A program made the position numbers and the translations under genes. A stretch of 64,000 nucleotides of DNA from Bartonella bacilliformis KC583 (lineage in GTDB: Bacteria; Pseudomonadota; Alphaproteobacteria; Rhizobiales; Rhizobiaceae): assembly GCF_000015445.1 (NCBI RefSeq), contig NC_008783.1, positions 503,001-567,000 on the forward strand, given 5' to 3'. Shown piece by piece: positions 37,059-48,296 of the stretch (positions within the stretch are counted from its first letter, which is position 1; every line of letters begins with the position of its first letter). The notes under the pieces are model-generated. The model was not told the origin of the DNA, searched no databases, and was given only the letters and a program-made list of their open reading frames with translations.

Positions 37059-37907
37059 ATGTCTCAACCAAATGTCTCTGTTAAGGTTGGAAATGTTGTT
37101 TTTTCTAATAAAGCACCTCTATCTTTAATTGTGGGACCTTGTCAGATAGAAAGTCGGGATCATGCTTTTGAAATGGCAGGTCGAATTAAAGCCATCGCTG
37201 ATCAAGCAGGTATCGGTTTCGTTTATAAATCCAGTTACGATAAAGCTAATAGAACATCTCTAAGTGCAGCACGTGGTATTGGCCTTGAAAAAGCAATAGC
37301 TATTTTTGCTGATCTTAAGAAGGAATTTGGATTTCCAATATTGACTGATGTACATACTGAAGAACAATGCAGAGCCGTTTCTTCAGTTGTGGATGTATTA
37401 CAAATACCAGCTTTTTTATGCCGTCAAACAGATCTTCTCGTAGCAGCAGCTAAAACGGGGTGTGTTATCAATATTAAAAAAGGCCAATTTTTAGCTCCTT
37501 GGGATATGGAGAATGTCTTAAAAAAAGTAACACAAAGCGGTAACCCTGATGTTATGCTTTGTGAGCGTGGCACTTCATTTGGCTATAATCGTCTTGTTTC
37601 TGATATGCGTTCATTACCAATTATGAGCTCGTTTGGTGCACCTGTTATTTTTGATGCAACACATTCTGTTCAGGAGCCAGGTGGTAAAGGGGACTCATCT
37701 GGTGGGCAACGTCAGTTTGTTGAAATATTAGCACGTGCAGCTGTTGCTGTTGGTGTTGCAGGTATTTTTCTTGAAACACATCAAGATCCTGATAATGCAC
37801 CGTCTGATGGTGCTAATATGATCGAGATTGATAATTTACAGAGATTGATTGAGATTTTGATGAATTTTGATCGTTTGACGAAAAATGAATTAAATATACA
37901 TGCATAG
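37059..37907 (+). CDS. kdsA: 3-deoxy-8-phosphooctulonate synthase
   Basis: A 282-residue enzyme that condenses arabinose 5-phosphate with phosphoenolpyruvate to give KDO-8-phosphate for lipid A-core assembly. Family motifs are LIVGPCQIESRDHAFEMA, YKSSYDKANRTS, KKGQFLAPWDM, LCERGTSFGYN and FDATHSVQEPGG. Start chosen at the ATG at 37059, which has GAGGA just upstream; a TTG four codons earlier is less likely. Its product feeds the same LPS pathway that the Lpt proteins of this window export. Confidence 0.96.
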   Translation: MSQPNVSVKVGNVVFSNKAPLSLIVGPCQIESRDHAFEMAGRIKAIADQAGIGFVYKSSYDKANRTSLSAARGIGLEKAIAIFADLKKEFGFPILTDVHTEEQCRAVSSVVDVLQIPAFLCRQTDLLVAAAKTGCVINIKKGQFLAPWDMENVLKKVTQSGNPDVMLCERGTSFGYNRLVSDMRSLPIMSSFGAPVIFDATHSVQEPGGKGDSSGGQRQFVEILARAAVAVGVAGIFLETHQDPDNAPSDGANMIEIDNLQRLIEILMNFDRLTKNELNIHA

Positions 37908-37940
37908 GAGGTGTCCTATGTTATGGTGTTTTAAGATTAA

Positions 37941-39269
<1,329 letters not shown>

Positions 39270-39599
39270 CGGTTAGAAAAAATATTATATTTTGCAATTA
39301 CTTTGCTAGATTTTCAAACTTTTTTTCTTTATCAATGACTTAATCAATAAGTTTTTAGAAATCTTTTTATAGCAAGTAAAAATGAAAAAAGTGATACAAA
39401 TCAGTTAAGAATTATTGACTATTTCAATTTTTACATAAAAATGGAATTTTCAATTCTTTGTTCTGTTTTTGTAGGTGAAGCTTAAACTGTAAAAAAAAGA
39501 CTAATTACCGATCACGTTTGGTTATTATTTTGGTAATGAGGTATTAATCAAAGTGATATATAGTTAGATGTAAAATATTTTACAAAATCGGCTATCAAT
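39270..39599. other. Spacer between eno and ftsB
   Basis: 330 bases, strongly AT-rich, with no open frame. A TTGACT at 39415-39420 with a poor -10 (TAAAAA, 15-base spacing) is the only promoter-like element seen and is weak. Confidence 0.5.
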
Positions 39600-39929
39600 A
39601 TGTGGACGAAGCAAAAACGTAGATCAATCAAAACGCACTTTATATTGCCCGTTATGACGGTTTGGGTTGTAAGCTATTTCAGCTATCATATTTATCATGG
39701 TGAATATGGATTGCGCGCACGCGGTGAAATTAATCAACATATTTTCGAATTGAAAGAGGAACTTCATCAAATAGAAGTTGAGCGAACGTCTATCGAAAAT
39801 CGTATTTCTCTTTTGCGTGAGGGGCATATTGAAAAGGATATGCTTGATGAATATGTGCGAGAAAATTTAAATTTTTCTAGACCGAATGAATTAACAATTT
39901 TAGTTTCTCCTAAGGAGAGTAAAAATTAA
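39600..39929 (+). CDS. ftsB: Septum formation initiator (FtsB/DivIC family)
   Basis: A 109-residue bitopic division protein that joins FtsL and FtsQ in the septal complex. It has a short cytoplasmic N-terminus, one membrane segment (about residues 14-33, FILPVMTVWVVSYFSYHIYH) and a coiled coil (about 45-75, INQHIFELKEELHQIEVERT). The conserved tail DMLDEYVRENLNF follows. The position between eno and the pdh operon is the normal rhizobial location. Confidence 0.88.
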   Translation: MWTKQKRRSIKTHFILPVMTVWVVSYFSYHIYHGEYGLRARGEINQHIFELKEELHQIEVERTSIENRISLLREGHIEKDMLDEYVRENLNFSRPNELTILVSPKESKN

Positions 39930-40059
39930 TTAGAAATCGATTAAACTAAAAAAATATTTTATAATAAGTCTCCTGATAGTATCGTTTGAGCTGATTTATA
40001 ATGCTTGTAACTTTTGTTCGTAGGGGTTATTTACGGGTCGTCATCGAAGGGAGTTGAAT

Positions 40060-41112
40060 ATGGCAGAACGGATCAAAAAAAATTCTGCATCGGTTGAGAA
40101 TGCTGCATTATTAAATACTGCTAAGACGGTATGTAGGACAGCGCAAATAGCCCATTTTACGAAAGAAGAGGAAATCAATGCTTATCGTGAAATGCTTTTG
40201 ATTCGCCGTTTCGAGGAAAAAGCAGGCCAATTGTATGGTATGGGCCTTATTGGTGGGTTTTGCCATCTTTATATTGGACAGGAAGCTGTTGTTACAGGCA
40301 CATTAAAGGCAGCAAAAGAAGGTGATCAGATCATTACATCTTATCGTGACCATGGCCATATGTTAGCGGCTGGTATGAGTCCGCGTGGTGTTATGGCAGA
40401 GTTAACAGGGCGTCGAGGCGGTTTTTCCAAAGGGAAAGGGGGATCGATGCATATGTTTTCTAAAGAAAAAGATTTTTACGGCGGGCATGGTATCGTTGGT
40501 GCACAGGTTTCACTTGGCACAGGTCTAGCCTTTTCGAATCAATATCTTAAAAAAGACAATGTGGCATTAGTTTATTTTGGTGATGGTGCTGCAAATCAAG
40601 GGCAGGTCTATGAAAGTTTTAACATGGCCTCACTTTGGAAGCTTCCTGTCGTCTATGTTATTGAGAATAATCAGTATGCTATGGGGACTTCTGTTGTGCG
40701 TTCAGCAGCAGGAGCAGATTTTTCTCGTCGTGGCCTTTCTTTTGAAATTCCAGGTATTGCTGTTGATGGTATGGATGTTTGTGCGGTAAAAGGAGCCGCT
40801 GATGAAGCAATCAGTTGGGCTCGTTCAGGTAAAGGGCCGATTATTCTTGACATACAGACTTACCGTTATCGTGGTCACTCCATGTCTGATCCAGCAAAAT
40901 ATCGGTCTAAGGATGAAGTAGAAAAAGTCAAAACAGAGCATGATCCAATTGAGCAAGTAAAAAATCGAATTATTAAACAAGGTTGGGCAAGTGAAGACGA
41001 TTTGAAATCTATTGATAAAGAGGTGCGTGCAGTTGTTGCTGATGCAGCAGATTTTGCGCAAAATGATCAAGAGCCAGATGCTTTTGAGCTCTATACTGAC
41101 ATTCTTGTTTAA
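40060..41112 (+). CDS. pdhA: Pyruvate dehydrogenase E1 component, alpha subunit
   Basis: A 350-residue thiamine-diphosphate-dependent subunit that, with PdhB, decarboxylates pyruvate. The TPP/Mg motif is ALVYFGDGAANQGQVYESFN to NNQYAMGTS. The phosphorylation-loop-like region YRYRGHSMSDPAKYRSKDEV is present. ATG 40060 was chosen for its AAGGGAG Shine-Dalgarno at 40047-40053; a TTG two codons earlier is in frame. First gene of pdhA-pdhB-pdhC, with 16 and 14 bases between genes. Confidence 0.97.
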   Translation: MAERIKKNSASVENAALLNTAKTVCRTAQIAHFTKEEEINAYREMLLIRRFEEKAGQLYGMGLIGGFCHLYIGQEAVVTGTLKAAKEGDQIITSYRDHGHMLAAGMSPRGVMAELTGRRGGFSKGKGGSMHMFSKEKDFYGGHGIVGAQVSLGTGLAFSNQYLKKDNVALVYFGDGAANQGQVYESFNMASLWKLPVVYVIENNQYAMGTSVVRSAAGADFSRRGLSFEIPGIAVDGMDVCAVKGAADEAISWARSGKGPIILDIQTYRYRGHSMSDPAKYRSKDEVEKVKTEHDPIEQVKNRIIKQGWASEDDLKSIDKEVRAVVADAADFAQNDQEPDAFELYTDILV

Positions 41113-41128
41113 AACGAGGGGATAAGGT

Positions 41129-42493
41129 ATGTCCATTGATATTTTAATGCCAGCACTTTCACCAACGATGGAAGAAGGTAAATTGTCTAAATGGCTTAAG
41201 AAAGAGGGTGATCAAGTCAACTCCGGTGATGCAATTGCTGAAATTGAAACCGATAAAGCAATAATGGAAGTGGAAGCTGTTGATGAAGGTGTTCTTGGCA
41301 AAATTTTGATTTCTGAGGGAACTGAAGGAGTGAAAGTTAACACTCCCATTGCAGTTTTATTAGAAGAAGGAGAAACTGCTGAAAATATTTCGCAAGTGGT
41401 GACGTCTTTTAAAAAGCCACAGAAGGATTTTTCTTCTCTTTCTTCATTGGTTCCTGCGTCTCCTGTTTTGGATATAGCTAATGACCCCGATATTCCTGTG
41501 GGTACTGAAATGGTTATGATGACAGTGCGTGAAGCACTTAATCAGGCTATGGCTGAAGAAATGCGGCGGGATGACTTGGTTTTCTTAATGGGGGAAGAAG
41601 TTGCAGAATATCAAGGCGCTTATAAAGTAAGCCAAGGTTTATTGGAAGAATTTGGTGGGCGCCGAGTTATTGATACACCAATAACAGAGCATGGTTTTGC
41701 AGGATTGGGTGTCGGTGCTGCATTTGCTGGTTTGCGTCCCATTATTGAGTTTATGACGTTCAATTTTGCTATGCAGGCAATAGACCAAATTATTAATTCA
41801 GCAGCAAAAACGCGTTATATGTCTGGTGGACAGATGTCTGTCCCTATTGTTTTCCGTGGTCCTAATGGTGCTGCTGCGCGTGTTGGCGCTCAGCATTCAC
41901 AGTGTTATGCTGCATGGTATAGTCATGTACCAGGTCTTAAGGTGGTTATGCCTTACAGTGCTGCAGATGCAAAAGGTTTGTTGAAGGCTGCTATCCGTGA
42001 TGATAATCCTGTTATTTTTCTTGAAAACGAGATTATCTACGGCCATCAGTTTGAAGTTCCCAAGATAGACGACTTTGTTTTGCCTATTGGTAAAGCACGT
42101 ATTCACAAATCTGGTAAAGATGTAACAATTGTGGCTTGTGGAATTGGGATGCATTATGCAATTCAGGCGCTACCAGAGATTGAAAAACTTGGTATTGACG
42201 TTGAATTGATAGATTTGCGTACTGTTCGTCCAATGGATCTGCCAACAATTCTTACATCAGTTAAAAAAACTGGCCGGTTGGTAACGATTGAAGAGGGGTA
42301 TCCTCAGTCGTCTGTTGGTACTGAAATAGCAACGCGTGTTATGCAACAGGCTTTTGATTATCTTGATGCACCAGTTGCTACAATTGCTGGAAAAGATGTT
42401 CCAATGCCTTATGCAGCAAATCTTGAAAAATTAGCTTTGCCAAATATTGCTGAAATTGTTGAAGCCGTTAAAGCTGTAACTTATAAAACATAA
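41129..42493 (+). CDS. pdhB: Pyruvate dehydrogenase E1 component, beta subunit, with lipoyl domain
   Basis: A 454-residue protein in two parts. An N-terminal lipoyl domain (residues 1-78, attachment Lys43 in [12 protein letters not shown]) is joined by a Ser/Pro-rich linker to the transketolase-like E1-beta domain (about 125-454, with [34 protein letters not shown] and [16 protein letters not shown]). The extra lipoyl domain on E1-beta is a known alphaproteobacterial feature. Together with PdhC this gives two lipoylated subunits, which LipA, encoded downstream, would supply with sulfur. Confidence 0.97.
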   Translation: MSIDILMPALSPTMEEGKLSKWLKKEGDQVNSGDAIAEIETDKAIMEVEAVDEGVLGKILISEGTEGVKVNTPIAVLLEEGETAENISQVVTSFKKPQKDFSSLSSLVPASPVLDIANDPDIPVGTEMVMMTVREALNQAMAEEMRRDDLVFLMGEEVAEYQGAYKVSQGLLEEFGGRRVIDTPITEHGFAGLGVGAAFAGLRPIIEFMTFNFAMQAIDQIINSAAKTRYMSGGQMSVPIVFRGPNGAAARVGAQHSQCYAAWYSHVPGLKVVMPYSAADAKGLLKAAIRDDNPVIFLENEIIYGHQFEVPKIDDFVLPIGKARIHKSGKDVTIVACGIGMHYAIQALPEIEKLGIDVELIDLRTVRPMDLPTILTSVKKTGRLVTIEEGYPQSSVGTEIATRVMQQAFDYLDAPVATIAGKDVPMPYAANLEKLALPNIAEIVEAVKAVTYKT

Positions 42494-42507
42494 CGGAGGA
42501 AGACACT

Positions 42508-43833
42508 ATGCCCATTAAGATCACAATGCCTGCGCTTTCTCCTACAATGGAAGAAGGAAATTTATCAAAATGGAATATCAAAGAGGGTGATAAAGTTTCT
42601 TCTGGTGATGTTATCGCTGAGATTGAAACAGATAAAGCGACAATGGAAGTAGAAGCCATTGATGAAGGAACAGTCGCTAAAATCGTTGTTCCTGCTGGAA
42701 CACAAGGGGTTAAAGTCAATGCTTTGATTGTTATATTAGCAGAGGAAGGTGAAGATTTAGCTGAGGCAGTAAAGGCTGCAGAAGAAGATGTCGCTCTTTC
42801 AGGGAAAAAATCAAAAGTTACAAAACAGGTAGAAGCAAAAGAAGAATTGGTTGCTGATGCATCACTAGCTCAGCAATTTATACAAAGAGATGGAGACAAT
42901 ACACGTCTTTTTGCCTCTCCCTTGGCGCGGCGATTAGCAGCTGAATCAGGTTTTGATTTATCGGTTATTTCTGGAACTGGTCCTCATGGGCGGATTATAA
43001 AGCGTGATGTAGAGAAAGCTCTGAGTGGTGGTGCTTTAAGAGATTCTCGTTCATCATCGGTCAATCGGCCAATAGTTACAGGTGCTTCTGATGAACAAGT
43101 AATGAAGTTATTTAAAGAGAGTGAATATACATTTGCATCTCATAACAGTATGCGCAAAACAATCGCTAAACGTTTAGTTGAATCAAAAAGTACGATACCG
43201 CATTTTTACGTAACTGTAGACTGTGAACTTGATGCGTTATTAAAACTGCGTGCAGAGCTTAATGCCATTGCTCCAATGGTTACAACGCAAGAAAATATGA
43301 ATCCTGCTTATAAGCTGTCAGTCAATGATATGGTTATTAAAGCTGTTGCTCTTTCTTTAAGGGCGTTACCTGATGCTAATGTATCATGGCTTGAAGGTGG
43401 GATGCTTTATCATAAACACTGTGATGTTGGTGTTGCTGTTTCTATTCCCAATGGGTTAATTACACCAATTATTCGCCATGCAGAAGAAAAGTCGTTGCCA
43501 GTTATTTCTAATGAGATGAAAGATTTTGCAACGCGTGCACGTGCAAATAAGTTAAAACCAGAGGAATATCAAGGGGGAACAACAGCCATATCAAATATGG
43601 GGATGTATGGCGTAAAAGATTTTTCTGCTATTATTAATCCTCCGCATGCAACGATTTTCGCGATTGGTGCAGGTGAGCAACGTGCAGTTGTTAAGAATGG
43701 TGCATTAGCGATAGCAACAGTGATGTCGGTCACACTTTCAGTTGATCATCGTGCTGTTGATGGTGCATTAGCAGCAGAGCTTGTTCAGACTTTTAAGAAG
43801 CTGATTGAAAATCCTCTATCAATATTAGTTTAG
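42508..43833 (+). CDS. pdhC: Dihydrolipoamide acetyltransferase (pyruvate dehydrogenase E2)
   Basis: A 441-residue core subunit that moves the acetyl group from lipoyl to CoA. It has one lipoyl domain (1-78, Lys43 in IETDKATMEVEA) nearly identical in sequence to that of PdhB, and a peripheral-subunit-binding domain (about 133-170, FASPLARRLAAESGFDLSVI). The catalytic domain ends in SVDHRAVDGALAAELVQTF, with the HxxxD active site. Intact. A 215-base gap with a small CATCAC/GTGATG hairpin at 43853-43869 separates it from lpdA. Confidence 0.97.
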   Translation: MPIKITMPALSPTMEEGNLSKWNIKEGDKVSSGDVIAEIETDKATMEVEAIDEGTVAKIVVPAGTQGVKVNALIVILAEEGEDLAEAVKAAEEDVALSGKKSKVTKQVEAKEELVADASLAQQFIQRDGDNTRLFASPLARRLAAESGFDLSVISGTGPHGRIIKRDVEKALSGGALRDSRSSSVNRPIVTGASDEQVMKLFKESEYTFASHNSMRKTIAKRLVESKSTIPHFYVTVDCELDALLKLRAELNAIAPMVTTQENMNPAYKLSVNDMVIKAVALSLRALPDANVSWLEGGMLYHKHCDVGVAVSIPNGLITPIIRHAEEKSLPVISNEMKDFATRARANKLKPEEYQGGTTAISNMGMYGVKDFSAIINPPHATIFAIGAGEQRAVVKNGALAIATVMSVTLSVDHRAVDGALAAELVQTFKKLIENPLSILV

Positions 43834-44048
43834 ATTTTGTTGGTGTGCTTTACATCACTGTATGTGATGGCAAGGCAGTAGTTATGATGCAGGGGAAGTA
43901 TAGATTTTAATTTTAGTGGTGGCTTTGCGACTTTTTTTGATTTAACCAGATTGTTTAGAACTGAATACATGAGAAAATTCATCATGTTCATTTTGGTCTT
44001 AGGCTTGGGTAGCTAGCATTCGTTTTATATATTCACGGAGGGATTATT

Positions 44049-45509
44049 GTGGCAAATCTTTACGATGTAATTGTAGTTGGTTCAGGGCCAGGTGGTTACG
44101 TGACAGCAATTCGTGCAGCACAATGTGGTTTTAAGACTGCGATCGTTGAGCGTGAACATTTGGGCGGAATTTGCTTAAATTGGGGTTGTATTCCAGCAAA
44201 AGCGCTTTTGCGGTCAGCAGAAATTAAGCATTTTGCTGAACATGCCAAAGATTATGGGCTCAAGCTTAATGGTTCAATTGAAGCAAATGTTAAAGATGTT
44301 GTCACACGTTCACGTAGAGTTTCTGCTCGTTTAAATGCTGGTGTCGGCTTTTTAATGAAAAAAAATAAAGTCGATATTATTTGGGGTGAAGCAAAGTTAA
44401 CTAAGGGAGTCAAGGGTAACCAGCTTGCAGAGATTTTGGTTTCTCCATTATCCAAAAAAATTATGCAACCGCAAAATCCAGTACCTAAAGGGACATTAGG
44501 TGAAGGTGTATATCAAGCAAAGCATGTGATTATTGCAACGGGTGCGCGTCCACGTGCTATTCCTGGTATTGAACCAGATGGAAAGCTGATTTGGACTTAT
44601 TTTGAGGCTATGATACCACAAGCGATACCGAAGAAACTTTTGGTTATGGGATCTGGAGCGATCGGCATTGAATTTGCTTCCTTTTATCACGATATGGGAG
44701 CTGAAGTGACTGTTGTTGAAATGATGCCTAATATTATGCCTGTTGAGGATATTGAAATTTCGATATTTGCGCGTAAACAGTTAGAAAAAAGAGGCATCCG
44801 CATTATAACTGAAGCAAAAGTAACGAAAGTTGAAAAAGCCTCTGATTCTGTTACAGCGCATATTGATGTTAAGGGTAAGACACAAACAATGATTGTTGAT
44901 CGCTTAATTTCAGCTGTTGGAGTGCAAGGGAATATTGAAAATCTTGGTTTAGAAGCTTTGGGTGTTAAAACTGATCGTGGGAGCATCATAACGAATGAGT
45001 GGAGCTGGACAGGCGTGGAGGGTATTTATGCGATTGGGGATGTTGCTGGTCCTCCTATGTTGGCCCATAAGGCAGAAGAAGAAGGTGTAACATGTATTGA
45101 ACATATTGCAGGTTTGAAAAGTGCTCATCCACTTGATAAAAGGAAAATTCCAGGATGTACATATTGCACGCCGCAAGTTGCTTCTGTAGGCCTTTCAGAG
45201 GCGAAGGCAAAAGAGGCAGGCTATGATATACGCGTTGGTCGTTATTCTTTCTCTGCTAATGGTAAGGCGATTGCTTTGGGTGAAGATCAGGGATTAGTTA
45301 AAACCATTTTTGATAAAAAAACGGGACAGCTTCTAGGTGCACATATGGTAGGAGCAGAGGTAACAGAGCTCATTCAAGGTTTTGTTATTGCTATGAACCT
45401 TGAAACAACCGAAGAGGAATTGATGCATACTGTTTTTCCGCATCCGACGTTATCAGAAATGATGAAAGAAAGTGTATTGGATGCTTATGGTCAGGTTTTA
45501 AATGCTTGA
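44049..45509 (+). CDS. lpdA: Dihydrolipoamide dehydrogenase (E3)
   Basis: A 486-residue FAD flavoprotein that reoxidises dihydrolipoyl groups with NAD. It has the FAD motif VIVVGSGPGGYVTAIRAAQ, redox-active Cys42 and Cys47 in GGICLNWGCIPAKALL, NAD motif VMGSGAIGIEFASFY, and the active-site His-Glu in HPTLSEMMKESVLDA. Start is a GTG with GGAGGG just upstream (44037-44042). The insert around residues 120-155 is seen in the pdh-linked alphaproteobacterial type, which fits the location. Confidence 0.96.
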   Translation: MANLYDVIVVGSGPGGYVTAIRAAQCGFKTAIVEREHLGGICLNWGCIPAKALLRSAEIKHFAEHAKDYGLKLNGSIEANVKDVVTRSRRVSARLNAGVGFLMKKNKVDIIWGEAKLTKGVKGNQLAEILVSPLSKKIMQPQNPVPKGTLGEGVYQAKHVIIATGARPRAIPGIEPDGKLIWTYFEAMIPQAIPKKLLVMGSGAIGIEFASFYHDMGAEVTVVEMMPNIMPVEDIEISIFARKQLEKRGIRIITEAKVTKVEKASDSVTAHIDVKGKTQTMIVDRLISAVGVQGNIENLGLEALGVKTDRGSIITNEWSWTGVEGIYAIGDVAGPPMLAHKAEEEGVTCIEHIAGLKSAHPLDKRKIPGCTYCTPQVASVGLSEAKAKEAGYDIRVGRYSFSANGKAIALGEDQGLVKTIFDKKTGQLLGAHMVGAEVTELIQGFVIAMNLETTEEELMHTVFPHPTLSEMMKESVLDAYGQVLNA

Positions 45510-45522
45510 TATCTGGATTGTA

Positions 45523-45551
45523 TGAAAAATCTTTCTCTTTATGATTTTTCA
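45523..45551 (+). terminator. Possible weak terminator after lpdA
   Basis: TGAAAAATC (45523-45531) and GATTTTTCA (45543-45551) form a 9-bp stem with an 11-base loop. There is no T-run, so lipA may still be transcribed through it. Confidence 0.35.
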
Positions 45552-45585
45552 TTAACCTTCCATATTTAAAAGGCAGAGGTCCTAA

Positions 45586-46539
45586 ATGGTTACGGTGGTT
45601 GATAAAGTTACGAGTATGCGTGTACGTCATCCTGAAAAGGCACATCGTCCAGATACAAGTATTCAGAAAAAACCAGATTGGATTCGTGTAAAGGCACCAA
45701 CGTCACAGGTATATAAAGAAACGCATGGTATTGTTCGTGCCAATAAATTGGTTACTGTTTGTGAAGAAGCAGGGTGCCCGAATGTTGGCGAATGTTGGAG
45801 TCAGCGGCATGCTAGTTTCATGATTTTAGGTGAAATTTGTACGCGAGCTTGCGCTTTTTGCAATGTTGCAACAGGTATTCCGCTTGCTGTTGATGACGAT
45901 GAACCAGAGCGTGTAGCAGATGCCGTTGCTCAGATGGGATTAAAACATGTTGTGATTACTTCTGTTGATCGTGATGATCTTGCTGATGGTGGTGCGCAGC
46001 ATTTTGCAAAAGTTATTTATGCTATTCGTCGAAAATCTCTTGGGACAACGATTGAAGTTCTTACCCCTGATTTTCGTCATAAGGATCACGCTTTAGAAAT
46101 TGTAGTTGCTGCTAAGCCTGATGTTTTTAATCATAATTTAGAAACGGTTCCATCAAAATATTTAAAAGTTCGACCTGGAGCACGCTATTTTCATTCAATT
46201 CGGTTATTGCAACGTGTTAAAGAAATTGATCCAATGATCTTCACAAAATCAGGAATCATGGTTGGTTTTGGGGAAGAACGGAATGAAATTCTTCAATTGA
46301 TGGATGATTTGCGCTCTGCTGATGTAGATTTTATGACAATAGGGCAATATTTACAGCCCACGCGCAAACATCACCCTGTTATCCGTTTTCTCCCTCCTGA
46401 TGAATTTGAATCTTTTGCCAAAATTGGTAAAGCAAAGGGCTTTTTGCATATGGCTTCTAGTCCTCTTACACGTTCTTCTCATCATGCAGGAGATGATTTC
46501 GAAATTTTGAAAAAAGCACGTGCTCAAAAATTTTCTTGA
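45586..46539 (+). CDS. lipA: Lipoyl synthase
   Basis: A 317-residue radical-SAM enzyme that inserts two sulfurs into octanoyl-ACP-derived octanoyl groups on lipoyl domains. The radical-SAM cluster cysteines are Cys85, Cys89 and Cys92 (CTRACAFC). The auxiliary, sacrificial cluster cysteines are Cys59, Cys64 and Cys70 ([12 protein letters not shown]). The C-terminal [15 protein letters not shown] carries the conserved RSS ligand serine. Its place next to pdhB/pdhC/lpdA fits its substrates, the lipoyl domains of both PdhB and PdhC. lipB is not in the window. Confidence 0.97.
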   Translation: MVTVVDKVTSMRVRHPEKAHRPDTSIQKKPDWIRVKAPTSQVYKETHGIVRANKLVTVCEEAGCPNVGECWSQRHASFMILGEICTRACAFCNVATGIPLAVDDDEPERVADAVAQMGLKHVVITSVDRDDLADGGAQHFAKVIYAIRRKSLGTTIEVLTPDFRHKDHALEIVVAAKPDVFNHNLETVPSKYLKVRPGARYFHSIRLLQRVKEIDPMIFTKSGIMVGFGEERNEILQLMDDLRSADVDFMTIGQYLQPTRKHHPVIRFLPPDEFESFAKIGKAKGFLHMASSPLTRSSHHAGDDFEILKKARAQKFS

Positions 46540-46550
46540 TAAGGATAGTT

Positions 46551-47012
46551 ATGTCGACTTTTACAACACATCGGCAAGTTGCTCATACTGCTCATGAAAT
46601 GTTTGACTTGGTCGCGGATATTGAATGTTATCCTGAATTTTTACCAATGTGTGAGGCTTTAATTGTACGCTCTCGAGAAGAGTACGGAGACAAAACATTA
46701 CTTCTTGCTGATATGACAGTTGGCTATAAAATGATTCAGGAAACTTTTACGACTCAAGTTCTTCTTAAACCAAAAGAAAATCTCATTGAGGTTAAATATA
46801 TTGATGGTCCATTTAAATATCTTGAGAATCGTTGGGCATTTCACCAAATTCAGGATATGAATGCATGTAACATAGAGTTTTTTATTGATTATGAGTTTAA
46901 AAGCAAAGTACTTGGAATGTTGATGGGATCAATGTTTGATATTGCTTTTAATAAATTTACTGATGCTTTTGAAAAACGTTCGCATCAGATTTATGGTTTT
47001 CCAGGGAAATAA
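46551..47012 (+). CDS. Coq10/RatA-family START-domain protein
   Basis: A 153-residue protein of the START/polyketide-cyclase fold: FTTHRQVAHTAHEMFDLVAD, then IECYPEFLPMCEALIV and a final helix GSMFDIAFNKFTDAFEKR. Alphaproteobacterial members resemble mitochondrial Coq10, a ubiquinone chaperone; the E. coli homologue RatA has been described as a ribosome-association toxin. The Coq10-like role seems more likely here but is not proven. Start chosen at ATG 46551 with AAGGA at 46541-46545; the TTG at 46536 overlapping lipA is less likely. Cotranscribed with lipA. Confidence 0.85.
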   Translation: MSTFTTHRQVAHTAHEMFDLVADIECYPEFLPMCEALIVRSREEYGDKTLLLADMTVGYKMIQETFTTQVLLKPKENLIEVKYIDGPFKYLENRWAFHQIQDMNACNIEFFIDYEFKSKVLGMLMGSMFDIAFNKFTDAFEKRSHQIYGFPGK

Positions 47013-47102
47013 ATAATTTACTTAACTCACTTTGTTACATGATAGATGATATGAAGGATTTGTGCTTGAGATAAGTTTAAAGCCTGCCCATAGTAAAATA
47101 TA

Positions 47103-48296
47103 TTATTTTGGAATTTCTCCTGGATAAATAACAGTAGCAGTTGCAAGAGCAGCAATACCTTCCTCACGACCAATAAATCCCAATTTTTCGTTGGTTGTTG
47201 CTTTAATGGAAATACGATCAGTTGAAATTTTAAGTATCTTCATAAGATTTTCTGTCATTATGTGACGATAGGGACCAATTTTGGGTTTTTCAGCAATGAG
47301 TGTGATATCTACATTGGCAATACGACCTTCTGCTTTTTTAATAATTTCAATAGCGTGGTGCAGGAAAATTTCTGATGATGCATTTTTCCATTGCGGATCA
47401 GAAGGAGGAAAATGAGTGCCGATATCTCCTGCACCTTGGGTAGCGAGAAGAGCGTCCGTTAGGGCATGAAGCGCAACATCAGCATCTGAATGTCCGTTTA
47501 ATTTCTTTTCAAAAGGGATTTTGATACCACATAATGTGATATAATGGCCGTCTTCAAAAGAATGAACATCATAACCATTTCCAGTACGAATATCAGGAAA
47601 TATTTGCATGCCTTTGAGGAGGTATGAGCGTGCGGTCTCAAGATCTGCTGGCCATGTAATTTTTATATTGTTTGGATCTCCAGGGATGGTGCGTATAGGG
47701 ATACCAAACCATTCAGCGATTGCTGAATCATCAGTAAAGTCTTGTTTATGAGATTGCATCGCTTTTTCATGGGCAGCTAAGATAAGTTCAAATGGAAAGC
47801 ACTGAGGGGTCTGTGCTCTATAGAGATTAGTGCGTGGGATTGTTTCTAAAACGTGATGTGTGTTGCTGACATATTTAAGGGTATCAGAAACAGAGAGAAC
47901 TGGGAGAATACCTTCTTTGTGGTTGATGGAGGTATGGATTTGTTCAAGAAGTTCATTTCCGATAAAGGGGCGTGCACCATCATGAATATGGACATAGTTT
48001 GGCTTAACATTTTTGAGTGCACGAAGTCCTTGTAAAGTAGATATTTGGCGTGTCTCACCTCCTTCAATAATTGTGAGGTGATCTTTAAGATCGGCTATAG
48101 CATTTGCACATATTTGGTAGTCATCTGGGTGGATGACTAAAATGATATTTGTGATAGCTGGATGTTGCAAAAAACAACGTATAGTATGACAAATAACCGG
48201 CTCTCGTCCTAAAAATCGGTATTGTTTTGGACCATTTTGGAGAGATCCTGCTCTGCTTCCGCGTCCGGCGGCTAATATGATCGCTGCAATAGAAAT
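47103..48296 (-). CDS. ispDF: Bifunctional IspD-IspF, isoprenoid (MEP) pathway, apparent ATT start
   Basis: A fusion of about 397 residues. The N-terminal IspD half (2-C-methylerythritol 4-phosphate cytidylyltransferase; [29 protein letters not shown]) is joined to the IspF half (cyclodiphosphate synthase; [40 protein letters not shown]). The fusion is usual in alphaproteobacteria. The first ATG, at 48170, lies inside the IspD domain and would remove the nucleotide-binding loop. Upstream, the frame stays open to a TGA with no ATG, GTG or TTG. The codon ATT at 48296-48294 has AGGAG at 48308-48304 with 7-base spacing and starts [11 protein letters not shown], the expected N-terminus. Confidence 0.93.
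   Translation of the reverse strand: MSIAAIILAAGRGSRAGSLQNGPKQYRFLGREPVICHTIRCFLQHPAITNIILVIHPDDYQICANAIADLKDHLTIIEGGETRQISTLQGLRALKNVKPNYVHIHDGARPFIGNELLEQIHTSINHKEGILPVLSVSDTLKYVSNTHHVLETIPRTNLYRAQTPQCFPFELILAAHEKAMQSHKQDFTDDSAIAEWFGIPIRTIPGDPNNIKITWPADLETARSYLLKGMQIFPDIRTGNGYDVHSFEDGHYITLCGIKIPFEKKLNGHSDADVALHALTDALLATQGAGDIGTHFPPSDPQWKNASSEIFLHHAIEIIKKAEGRIANVDITLIAEKPKIGPYRHIMTENLMKILKISTDRISIKATTNEKLGFIGREEGIAALATATVIYPGEIPK

Noticed and set aside
43853..43869. CATCAC/GTGATG hairpin between pdhC and lpdA
   Set aside because: Six base pairs and no T-run; too weak to call a terminator or riboswitch.
44049..45509. lpdA as part of a 2-oxoglutarate dehydrogenase locus
   Set aside because: It directly follows pdhA-pdhB-pdhC and precedes lipA, which fits the pyruvate dehydrogenase E3.
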